Assembly (NCBI RefSeq): GCF_902712995.1
Contig: NZ_CACTIB010000020.1
Span: 1 to 64,000 of the forward strand
DNA length: 64,000 bases
Source: Candidatus Mycoplasma haematohominis
GTDB taxonomy: Bacteria; Bacillota_I; Bacilli_A; Mycoplasmatales; Mycoplasmoidaceae
Direction: 5' to 3'
Shown one piece after another: positions 21,589-31,521 of this stretch (the first letter of the stretch is position 1; each line of letters begins with the position of its first letter). The notes under the pieces were generated by a model, which was given only the letters and a program-made list of their open reading frames with translations, was not told the DNA's origin and made no database searches. The position numbers were made by a program, and so were the translations under genes.

Positions 21589-24500
21589 ATGGCCACTAAA
21601 AGTATCAAATTTAAATCTTGAATTCATCAGAAAATTTTTGAAGAGGCGGATAATTGTGTATTCAAGTTAGGGCCAGATGAAGTTTCGCTTTTAGGAGCTA
21701 CTATTTACAAAACACTTAACTTTGAGCATTCTCATTTTCAACTGGTAGAGTTCAAAAAAGATGAGGTTTACTTCTTATTTAAGGTTCTAGAGGATAAGTT
21801 AGAGAGCGATTACGAGTTTGATTTAGAGACTAATAGGTTTATTGTTAGAGGAGAAGCGAAGAAATTATTTGATCTATCTGATTTTGTTAGTGAAGGAGGC
21901 AAGGGTTCTGTTGTTGATCTTGAACCAGATTATTCTTCTCTTCCTAAAACTAAATCAAAGCCAAAAACAAAAACAAGTAAGCCGAAGAAGAAAAAGGAGC
22001 CTACTCCTTTGATGACTGGGGAGGAGATACGTGTAACTGATTTGCCTGATGTTGATAAGAAAGAAGAGGATTTAAGTGATCAATTAGTAACTGAGGAAGT
22101 AAAAAGTCAACCTGAGAATTTGGATTCATTAGATGAAAAATTAGATGAAAAATTAGATGAAAAACAGGAGGAGATAGTTGATGTTTTACAGACTCAACAA
22201 CAAGAAGAAGCGTCTGAAGAGTTAAAGCCATTACAAGATGAAGAAGTTAAGTCTGATGATTATTTCTCTAGTCAGGAGAGCGATTCAAAAGATGAGACTA
22301 GACCTGAGATTTTTAATTTTGACGAGTCTTACGAAAGTTTAGGTGACGATAATCCTCTTCCAAAAAGAGATCCTTTTGTATTTGTATCAGTAAAAGAGGC
22401 TGTTGCGAGAGAAGAACAAGAATTAAGAAAAGCGAAGGAAGAAAGCTATGGAAAATTTTCTTTTGAAACTGTAAGACAAGATCCTTACTTTAGGACAATA
22501 GATCCAGCTACAAAATATCTCTATCCTGTAGATTTAGATAGGCCAACTGGTATCTGGTTTGAAATAGAGAAGGACTTTAAAGAAACAGATGAATTCTGAA
22601 AAGAATTAAGAGATTACTATAGGGTTCCAGAAGGAGAATTACAAAAGAAATTAGCTCCTCTTTCTAAGACTTCAGAAGATTTACCTCCTATTTTCTCTAA
22701 GAAAGAGGGAATTCAAGAGAATCTGAAGGATCTTCATGCAGCAGTAGTAGAGAGAATTAATAACAAGATTACTGAATTAGAAGAGCATAAGGTTTCTATA
22801 CGAGAACAATTATTAGATTTAGAGTCTAGATTAATTAAAGGAGGGATAAATCCTAGAGAAGACGTTAGTTATAAGGAACTTGTTTTAGAGCAGAAGGCGA
22901 TATCAGAATGCATCGGTAACGCCAATGCTTCTTTAAATAGATATTCAGAGGCAATCAAGACAATAGAAGAGAATGCAAATGAGATACTGCACAAATCAGT
23001 AATAGACATCAGGGGTAACCCAGAGATGATGTCTAAGCACTACGAGAAGATAACAAGTAGATTAATTGATTTAAACCTTGAAATTAACTCTATTCATAAG
23101 AGTCATCTGGAGATAGAGAATGTATTGATTAAACGTCTGAAGGATATAGAGGATGCTAAGGATCTTGAAGAGAAATTAATTCAATTAGAGAAAGATGAGA
23201 TACTAAAAGAATTCCAGGAAGAAAATCAGGAGAGTTTAGAGAGAAGAAATAGAACAGAAGTTTATAAGGAGTTAGGAGCAATACAGGAGAGCACTGCTTA
23301 TATCCAAAAACATATAGAGGCAGAGAAAAAGAAAATTAATTATTACTTAAATAACCTTAAGACACTTGATAGGTACGAGAGTTATGAGACTTCTGTATTT
23401 GAACATAACAAGAAGAAAAAACAACTTAAACGCGATGCTATTCAGTTTAGAAAGAGTCTTTATCAATTGAGATTGGCTATTAATAGAAAAGAGAAAAAAT
23501 ATGATGATTTCTTCATAAATGTTCAGGATTCAATTAAGAGTTTCAAATTAGAAGTTGCAAGAACTTGCGCAGATAACGATAGATTAGCAGAGCACTGTTT
23601 GCATAAATGAAGACAAAAATGGGAAAACGAGGGTATGCCTGTAGTTGCAGACATGTTTGATAGAACTGAAAGAATAATTCAGGCTTTTTCTCCTATTCCA
23701 GCTACTCAGGTAATAAAGATTTACAAATTGCAGAGAAAGTTAATGAAAGAAGCGGTTGATAGACAAAGGGAGTGAAAAAGGGTATTTAATGAGATTCAGA
23801 AGGAATTCAAAGCAATGCAATATGAGTTGGATACACCTAAACCTTCTGAATTGGATAATAGGTATCTAGAAAAGCTTGATTCTGCAAGTCTGAAGTTGTC
23901 TAAGGAAACTAAGAAGGCTATGTTTATTTCTGAACAAAATTTTCAGTTGTCAAATCATAAGGATCCGAAGTTAGGGCTTGATCCAAAGATATTGGATGAT
24001 GATGCTTTCTTGATAATTGATCAAGTTTGGAGAAACCTTACACCTGAACAAGAGCTTTTTGCCGCAGAGCAAATGAAACAGGAACAAATAGATAAGAAAG
24101 CTGAAGAGTATAAGAGACATAAAGACTTTTTACGTAGTGAGCAGTTGAAAAATATTGGAAATAGATTCCCAACTAAGATGGCAGCTTTAGATAAGAATTC
24201 AAAAGTGTTGACTAGTCTAGAGAAGGAAGAAAAATACAAAGATATTGAAGATGGAGAGTTGCAAATGTGAAAACGTGACAATTACTTGATTTCTAACTCA
24301 AGAGGTGAATTCAAAGAGGCTTTATATGAAATAACTCAGAAATTGTTTAGTACTAGATCTGTTCGTTTGGTAGATTCAAATATGGTGTTTACAGATGATG
24401 GATTTGTTCGAGATGGAAATACAGAGATAATGTCAGCCAAAGACTTCTTTATTAAACCAGATAAAGATCAGTTCAAAGATGCATCAGATGAGTTGGATTT

Positions 24501-25074
24501 AAGAGAATCTGAAGAGGCTCGCAATGAACCAGATGAGAAGATGTTGGAACTTCTTTCTGATACAGAGTACATATCACATATCAAGGAGAGAGAGGAGAAA
24601 TTGGGAGGATTGAGCAATCCACCTAAACCATCTATTACAGAGTGGGCTCAAATTAGTTTGAAGAAATATCAAGAAGAGAAAAGCAAAACATATGATCTTG
24701 AGATTCTGAGAGGGAAATTGCTTGAGATTGAAGATGAGATGAAGTCTCTGAGGGACTATCATGAAACTAATACTTCACAGTTACAACAGGCTTTGATGGA
24801 TAGAGAGGTTGCATTTGATGAATTAAAAACAGAGGTAAATCAAGCTAAAGATTTCTTGACAGATAAAGAGAAAGAACTAGAAGATCTTTTTGCTGAAACT
24901 GAGAAATCTTTAGCAATCAAATTGGAAGATGATAGAGATGATCTATATCCTTCTGGAACAGATGTTAAAGCAGTAACAGACAAGGAAAAGAAACAAGGAT
25001 TTTTCTATTGAATTAACAGGTGAATATATGGTCCAAAAAATAAGGATGAGAAGGATGATTTTACAACCGTATAA
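21589..25074 (+). CDS. Large coiled-coil protein of unknown function
   Basis: A 1161-residue, highly charged protein recovered only with TGA as Trp. The N-terminal 110 residues look globular. A Lys/Pro-rich patch follows near 125-140 and an acidic region near 140-260 with a tandem LDEK repeat (22131-22160). Roughly residues 375-1130 are rich in Glu, Lys and Gln heptad-like patterns, predicting long coiled coils. There is no signal peptide or membrane helix. Such proteins in mollicutes are often cytoskeletal or attachment-related, but nothing here proves that. It sits alone between ecfT (33-bp gap) and rpmB (11-bp gap). Confidence 0.75.
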
Positions 25075-25085
25075 AATTTACGATT

Positions 25086-25283
25086 ATGTCAAGAAAAGAT
25101 AGGTTAACTGGAAAAGTTGCTAAAACAGGAAATAACAGATCTAAGGCTCTTAATATAACTAAGAGAGACTGGAAATTTAACATACAGACTGTTACTTTAG
25201 TAGATAAGACTGGCAAAAAAGTTACTCTGAAAACTTCTGCTAAAAATATAAGAACTATTAAAAATAAAGGGTTGGTAAGATAA
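25086..25283 (+). CDS. rpmB: Ribosomal protein L28
   Basis: 65 basic residues beginning MSRKDRLTGKVAKTGNNRS, with KRDWKFNIQTVTL and a C-terminal KNIRTIKNKGL, fitting L28 of the 50S subunit. The stop TAA overlaps the rpsD ATG by one base. An rpmB-rpsD pairing means two ribosomal proteins share this short operon. Confidence 0.92.
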   Translation: MSRKDRLTGKVAKTGNNRSKALNITKRDWKFNIQTVTLVDKTGKKVTLKTSAKNIRTIKNKGLVR

Positions 25284-25897
25284 TGTCACGTTTTATTGGA
25301 AGTATTTTTAAGAAGTCAAGACAAATGGGCATGTCCCTTCTTGAAAATAATAGAGAGTTTGACAAGTGAAAAGGAAGAACTTCTCCTCCCGGGCAGCATG
25401 GATCTACTAGAAGAAGGGGGAAGATTTCTATTTATGGTGAACAGTTAAGAGAGAAGAAGAAGGTTGGATTGATGTATGGTTTAACTGATACTCAGTTGAG
25501 AAGGTTCTTTAAGATGGCTAAGAAGTTAGAGGGCTCTCTTTCTGATAATTTACTTCAACTATTAGAAAGAAGACTAGATAATATGGTTTTCAGAATGAAT
25601 TTTGCTCCTACTAGAAGAGCAGCTAGACAGCTTGTTTCTCATGGTCATGTTCTGGTTAATGGAAAGAAATTGGATATTCCTTCTGCTTTAGTTAATGCTA
25701 AAGATGAGATTGAGATAGTTTCTAAGATTAAGAAAATACCTCTTGTTAACTATTTAAACGACAATGATACTCCTGATTATGTGGATGTAGATGTTGAAGG
25801 AAAAAGAGGAATTGTGCTTAGATATCCAGAGAGAAAAGAGATTAATCATCAAATTAATGAGGTTTACGTTGTTGAGTGATATAAAAGACTGGTTTAA
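25283..25897 (+). CDS. rpsD: Ribosomal protein S4
   Basis: 204 residues, the usual length of S4, a primary 16S rRNA-binding and assembly protein. The N-terminus contains SPPGQHG and RRRGKISIYGEQLREKKKV. The S4 RNA-binding domain begins RLDNMVFRMNFAPTRRAARQLVSHGHV. TGA codons near 25370 and at 25877-25879 are Trp. Confidence 0.96.
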
Positions 25898-25909
25898 TTT
25901 AGTTGTGAA

Positions 25910-26566
25910 ATGCATCCTAGGATCAAGGCATTAGTAGATTTATTTCCTCAGGGAAATGTGCTAGTGGATATAGGCTCAGATCATGGTCATTTGGGTTTGG
26001 AGTTGTTGAGAAGCGAGAAGGCGATTAGAGTTATAAATATTGATTTAAGCGCAGATGCTTTGGAAAGATCTAAAGTGGCTTATAAGCGTCTTGGTTTTGA
26101 AAAAAGAGCTATGTTTTTACTCAATGATGGATTTACTAGTTTAGTTAGTTTTCCAGAGAATAGTGTGGTTGTTATTGCTGGGATGGGGACTGTTCAGATT
26201 CTTAAAATTTTAGAAAGAATGCCGTCACATATAAAACATTTAATATTGTTGAGTCATACTGATTATTTTTTGATTAGAAAGTGAGCTTTTAAGAATTTTT
26301 TCTTTATAAAAAATGAGAAGTATGTGGATGATGGCGATCATTGTTATTTAGCCTTAGATTTAGTTAGAGTTCCTAAACAAGTTCATTCATCTAGCATAAG
26401 GGATTACATTTTTGGCAGAGAGGAATTTTGAAGAGAATTACATATGGATTTATTTTCTAAATATTGAGCAGATAAAGCTAATAGAGTTTTGAAGATTCCT
26501 TATGAGTACAGAGATGAAGTTGAAAGAGAGACAATTAGGTTTTTAAAAGATAACGAAATACTATAG
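25910..26566 (+). CDS. trmK: tRNA (adenine(22)-N1)-methyltransferase
   Basis: TrmK methylates A22 in tRNA using SAM. The 218-residue protein begins HPRIKALVDLFPQG, with the SAM-binding motif VDIGSDHGHL at residues 19-28 and VVVIAGMGTVQI at about 86-97, both characteristic of the TrmK/YqfN family. TGA codons are Trp. Its TAG stop shares one base with the GTG start of the next gene. Confidence 0.88.
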
Positions 26567-28203
26567 TGAAGTGAAGAAATTTAGTAAATAAGTTATTAGG
26601 GCGCAATTACGGAGTAAGCAAAGCTGGAGCGGATACTTATTCCAATAATACAAGTTCTGATTTAGAGGTTGTAGATGTGGTTAGAGAATCTAATTTTTCT
26701 ATAAATGATTTAAAGAGTATTTCTGAAGATAACTTGAGGAATGCAATAACTTTTTTAGATCATAGACTTAGATGGACTAAGAGAAATTTAGAAGAATATG
26801 AGGATTCTAATGTTTCTGGTCAGGATCTTCAGAGAGTGATTTTGAATCCTAATGAAGCGGCCTTAATTGATTTTGAGTATGACATAGAAGAAGTGTCTAA
26901 AGCAGCTGAGTTTAGTAATGAGTTTGTTGATAGAGAAACAAAAAATATTAAGGCTTATGTGAAGGACTTAGAGGCTAAAACTGCTCAAGAATTTAAAAAA
27001 TCAGAGGATTTAAAAACACAGCAGGACGAAATCATTAAGGGTAAGTTTAATAACGTTAGTTTTCTTAATTCAATTGAGGATTCTGGTTTATTTATTTCTC
27101 AGTTGAAACAAGCTGAGGTTAGATGCGCTCTTTTATTAACAGACTCTTTCTTTACTAGGGATACTGATTTCTATAAGAGAATTACTGATTTGTTGGATAG
27201 AAATAAGATTTCATTTGTTGAGTTTACAAATATACAGCCGGAGCTGGATAGGAAGTTAATTTTTAGAATTTCTGAGTTTGCAAATGATCATGACGTGAAT
27301 GCCCTTATTGCTATTGGTAGTATGTCAACTGTTGATATTGCGCAGATTTTGATGCCTAAATTGATGAAACCTAACATAATTAGGTTGCATAAAACAAGGG
27401 AGTTTGAACCTGCTTTAGCTGCTAAGTATTCTTTGTTTACTATTCCGACTTTTGTTGTTCCTGATCCTAAAGTTAACTCTAGATCAGCAATAAGAAATAG
27501 ATTGTTCTTGCCTAAGTATGATTTCTTTGGAAATATTCTTTATTTGAAAAGTGAAATTGATGATGCAGAGGGTGTTTTCTATTGTACCGATGTATTTGAG
27601 ATATTGAGCAGGGACAAGATGCAACAAGTATTGCATGAAACTTTCTTTAGATTGATTTTCTGTTACTTTGATCTTTCTTCTACTGACTCTCTTTTGGATT
27701 CCATTGTTAACAACATTAAGACTGTTGAGAAGTTATTGGATGTGTTTGTTTTTGGAAAAGAGTTGAGTCATGAGGATAAGAGAATTTTGATTCACATTAT
27801 TTCATCTACTCTAGATGGAAGGTCAATAGTTGATGTGGTTGATTTTTGAGCTATTCATAAACTTGAAGGAGCTTTGTCTCTTCTGGTTAATTCCAAGAGA
27901 TCAGATGGACTTGCTTTGTTTATGCCGGCATATATAGAAGCTTTGTCTATTAAGAGTGCTGAATTTAATAAGAGGGCTAAGAAATTAGCTGCTGATTTGT
28001 ATGATGCGCATTCAATAGAGGGGCTTATCTATAGATTGTCTCTTCATATTAAGAAGTATGGCTTACCTTCTTCTTTATTGGATGTTGAGCAGGTTAAGAA
28101 GGTTGATTACAAGTTTTTAACTTCCTTGTTACAGAAAGCAAAAATAGGGTCTATATTTGGAATATTGCATAAGACAATTGTTAAGAATGTAGCAATCTTA
28201 TAG
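26566..28203 (+). CDS. Divergent iron-containing-alcohol-dehydrogenase-fold protein
   Basis: A 545-residue protein. The first 170 residues are charged and probably helical. From about residue 185 it follows the group III (Fe) alcohol dehydrogenase layout: a strand ALLLTDSFF, then NALIAIGSMSTVDIAQI where functional enzymes have IIAIGGGSxxDxAK, and near residue 445 DGLALFMPAYIEAL where the family has PHGxANAxLLP. The His of PHG is Asp here, and no clear D-x3-H ligand pair is seen, so metal-dependent catalysis looks doubtful. The GTG start overlaps trmK by one base. The stop overlaps the convergent rnhC stop by 6 bases. Confidence 0.6.
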
Positions 28204-28884
28204 TTGCTTTATTTTTTTTAAGGTTGAGAAGTGATTCTTGACTAGTTTGGTACAGATTTCTTCGTCTTTGTATCCTGCTTTTTTAAGGGCTAGATAGGCA
28301 TCTATTACTGAATTTGGTCTGTAGTAACTGTTTCCGTAGGGTATAGCAACTCCTGTTTTTTGGGAGATAGATTCCATTTTTAGTATGAAGAGATATCTAG
28401 CTATTATGGAAGCTAGAGCGACTGATAGATAGTATGATTCTGCTTTGGTGCAGAAGAGGTCTATAGTTACTGGTTGTTCGTTTATTTTTTTTAGATATTC
28501 GTAATAGAGTTTTTCGTTTGTGAAAGCATCTATTACTCTGAATTCATCTCCTTTTATTTCTGAGTGAACTTTATTGTGTAGAAAGGCTATGAGGATATTT
28601 AGGTTGGAATATTTTGCGTAGAGCTGGTTGTATTCTTCAATAGTTAAATCTATATAGGAGTATTCACATAGTTTCATTATTTGAGGAGCTACTTCTTTTA
28701 TTCATTCTTCTGTGCAGGCTTTTGAATCTTTTATTTTTTTGAAGAAAGCGGTTTGTTTTAGTTTTTTTAGCGTGGGTTCATCTAGTTTTACTGCTACTAT
28801 AGAAAGAGCTCCGAAGAAGTCCCCTTTTCCTGATTCGTCAGAACCTATAGATAACTTTTCTCAGTTTGCATTATTAGAGTTCAT
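28198..28884 (-). CDS. rnhC: Ribonuclease HIII
   Basis: Removes RNA from RNA-DNA hybrids. The 228-residue minus-strand protein has the catalytic segment IGSDESGKGDFFG (Asp-Glu at 16-17), LIAFLHNKVH near 100, and ASIIARYLFI near 164, matching RNase HIII rather than HII (DEAGRG). It is shorter than many RNase HIII because the N-terminal TBP-like substrate-binding domain is absent. Two TGA codons are Trp. The ATG overlaps the end of argS by 11 bases. Confidence 0.87.
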
Positions 28885-30526
28885 CTCTTGCTTCTATTTT
28901 CATTAGGGTTAATCCGGTTTTTATAACTCTTCTGATGCTTTCTAGTAAAGCTAATCTTTGAGAAAGTAAATCTTTATCCTCTATCTCACTATTTAATATG
29001 GAAGTTTCTTCGTAGTAGGAGTGAAATAGTTTTGCTAGTTTGAATAAGTATTGAGGTAATTTGTGTGGTAGGTGGTTGATAGTTATGTTTTCTAGTAAAG
29101 GTTCGAAGTGTATTAATTGATTCAACAGTTCTCTTTCTTTGTTTTCTAGTTTGTTGAAGTTTATGTTTGGGTTTAGGTACAGAGATGAGTCTATTTTTTG
29201 TAGTATTTTTGAGATTCTTGAGTATGCATATATTACGTAGTAGACAGGGTTGTTGTAGTCTTTAGATCTTATTTTTTGTACATCTATTTCTAGCGATGTG
29301 GTTGATGGTTGAGAGATGAAGAATCATCTTACTTCTTCATAAGTCATATAATTTGCTAGGTCTCGCATGAAGATTGCTGTAGAGTCTCTTTTTGACATCT
29401 TTATTGCTTTTCCACCTTCTAATAGCTTTACTAGTTGTAGGCATATGAACTTGATTTTCTTTTCTTCTCCTTTGTTTCTAAGTTTTAGGTAACCAATTAG
29501 TTTGTCTATGTGGCCGTAGTGGTCGCATCCTAGGACATTTATGATTTCATCTTTTGGGCCTATCATTGATAGTTTTTGTTCGTGGTATACGATGTCTTGC
29601 ATGAAGTAGGTGTGCTCTCCGTTGCTTTTTATTAATACTTCTTTCTTAGATGGTATATTCAGTCAAATAGCTCTTTCCCAGTTGAAAGTATATTTTTCTA
29701 TTTCTCTAAGGATTCTGTTTATGTTGTAAGTAGTCATGAATGAGTTTTCATGTCTTCAGTAGTCTACTTGTATGTTGTATTGACTCATTACTTTTCTTAT
29801 GTGGTGTAGGAAGTAGTTGAGTACTAGTTCTTTAACTTCTGTGTAGGCAGGTTCTTTTAATTTGTCTATTTGATTTACACATCATCTGTGTTGGTATTTT
29901 TTTCATAAGTTATCTACACATTCTTGCATATCTATTCCTCTGTAGGATATTTCTTGTGGGGCTTTCAGTAGGTTTATTTTGGTTGGTATATATTTCCTTT
30001 CTTTTCATAGTTCTCAGAATGAAAATATAAGTTCTTTTATTTGGTTTCCTGCGTCGTTTACTAGGTATTCTCTTTTTACTGAATAGCCCATATATTCGAA
30101 TATGTTTCCTAGGGTGTCTGTTAGGATTCCGTGTCTTGTGTGGCCTATGTGTAAGTATCCTGTTGGATTAGCTGACACGATTTCTAGGTATTTTCAACCT
30201 CTATTCTTTATTCTTGGTTGGTCTTTTATTAGGTTTGAGTAGTATTCTTGGAATACTTTTTCTGAGAAGGTTATGTTTATGAAGCCATTGTTTTCTACTT
30301 TTATTGAGGATATGTATTCATTTTTTGATATTAGTTCTACTATTTCTGTGGCTATCTGCTTAGGATTGACTTGATATTTTGATGCTATTTGAAGTGCAAC
30401 GTTTGTGCAGATGTCTCCTTCGTAATCTGAATTAATCACCTCCAGAGATATTTCACCAACCTCATAGCTGAGATTGGTTAAAGCTCTTTTTATTTCTTGT
30501 TCTAAGATTTGTTCAATTTTGTGCAA
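28874..30526 (-). CDS. argS: Arginyl-tRNA synthetase
   Basis: A 550-residue class I synthetase for tRNA-Arg. The HIGH motif is in ANPTGYLHIGHTRHG (about residues 119-133) and the KMSKR loop lies near 376. The N-terminal add-1 domain (first 110 residues) and the C-terminal anticodon-binding helices are present. At least ten TGA codons are Trp. The best start is TTG at 30524-30526; no upstream ATG fits. Downstream rnhC overlaps by 11 bases, so the two are co-transcribed. Confidence 0.95.
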
Positions 30527-30609
30527 GTCTTAGTTATCTATATATAGTTCTTTTAATTTTAGTTCTTATTATTTATGGTTTATTTTTGTAAGCTGTTAAT
30601 TCGGTAACA

Positions 30610-30615
30610 TATTAT
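30610..30615 (+). promoter_or_regulatory. Candidate -10 box of tRNA-Trp
   Basis: TATTAT, 13 bases before tRNA-Trp, in the same relative place as the candidate box before the tRNA-Tyr cluster. The argS-tRNA spacer (30527-30628) is otherwise A/T-rich and featureless. Confidence 0.35.
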
Positions 30616-30628
30616 TAGTTAGGGAGAA

Positions 30629-30704
30629 GGGCGTGTAGTTCAATTGGTAGAACGATAGTCTCCAAAACTATATGTTGTGGGTTCGAGTCCTGCCACGCCT
30701 GCCA
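30629..30704 (+). tRNA. tRNA-Trp (anticodon CCA)
   Basis: 76 nt. Acceptor GGGCGTG pairs with CACGCCT, the anticodon stem is ATAGT/ACTAT with loop CTCCAAA, and GCCA is encoded. Anticodon CCA reads UGG only. Since UGA is plainly used for Trp here, a second tRNA-Trp with anticodon TCA must exist outside the window. Confidence 0.94.
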
Positions 30705-30712
30705 TTTTTTGT

Positions 30713-30949
30713 ATGCCTATATTTATTTTGAGTTGTTGGGGGTATGGGATAGGAGCAGCTATTTTGGCTCTTTTAATCGGCATTGTTGTTGGTTGACTTG
30801 TTGCTTCTAATGTTTTGAAAAAACAAATAAAGGAGAATCCTCCTATTACTGAGCAACAGATAAGGGAACTTTATAGACAGACAGGTAAGAAGCTTTCTGA
30901 GAGTCAAGTTTTGAGAATTATGAATAGTATTAAGAGGCAACAGGATTAG
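30713..30949 (+). CDS. UPF0154 (YneF-like) small membrane protein
   Basis: 78 residues with an N-terminal membrane helix (about 9-30), then the family's conserved part: LKKQIKENPPITEQQIRELY, GKKLSESQ and IMNSIKRQ. This matches the UPF0154/YneF family of Firmicutes and mollicutes, whose function is not established. A TGA within the helix is Trp. The stop is immediately followed by the engB ATG. Confidence 0.85.
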
Positions 30950-31516
30950 ATGGCTAGGTTTGTTACTAGTGTATCTAAATTCAATGATTCCGTCAATCTT
31001 TCTGATCTTCCAGATATAGCCTTAGTAGGCTCTTCTAATTCTGGTAAGTCGTCTTTAATAAATACTTTGGCTAAAGCTAGGATAGCTTTGATTTCTAATA
31101 AGCCTGGCAAGACTAGAACACTTAATTATTATGAGTTTGATAGGCATTATTTAGTTGATACTCCTGGGTATGGGTTTTCTCAGGGTTCTAAGACTGATAG
31201 AGCTACTTTACTTTCTATATTAGATAGTTATTTTTGTGAAGGGGAGAGGCCTATAGTCGGGGTTTTTCAGATTATTTCTAGTCATGGTTTGACTAGTAAT
31301 GATATGGAGATATTTTCTTTTTTGACTAGTAGGTTTCATAACTATACGTTGTTGATAAATATGATAGATAAGCTTTCTAATAATCAGCAGAAGAATTTAT
31401 TGAGTGAAGTTTTGAAGACTACTAAGCTTTCTGAAGATTCAGTTTTTTTAATTAGTGCTAAAGAGGGAGTGAATATAAATTTGGTTAATAAGAGGATAAG
31501 AGATTATTTGAATTAA
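30950..31516 (+). CDS. engB: Ribosome biogenesis GTP-binding protein YsxC/EngB
   Basis: A GTPase that acts late in 50S subunit assembly. 188 residues, typical length. G1 is GSSNSGKSS (27-35), G2 KPGKTRTLNYYEF, G3 DTPGYGFSQ, and the G4 position reads NMIDKL instead of the usual TKxDK, a deviation to note. It directly follows the YneF-like gene with no gap; valS starts 5 bases later. Confidence 0.9.
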   Translation: MARFVTSVSKFNDSVNLSDLPDIALVGSSNSGKSSLINTLAKARIALISNKPGKTRTLNYYEFDRHYLVDTPGYGFSQGSKTDRATLLSILDSYFCEGERPIVGVFQIISSHGLTSNDMEIFSFLTSRFHNYTLLINMIDKLSNNQQKNLLSEVLKTTKLSEDSVFLISAKEGVNINLVNKRIRDYLN

Positions 31517-31521
31517 TAGGA

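Noticed and set aside
28198..28203. Six-base overlap of convergent stops as a special element
   Set aside because: Ordinary compact-genome overlap between the dehydrogenase-fold gene and rnhC; nothing else suggests a function.
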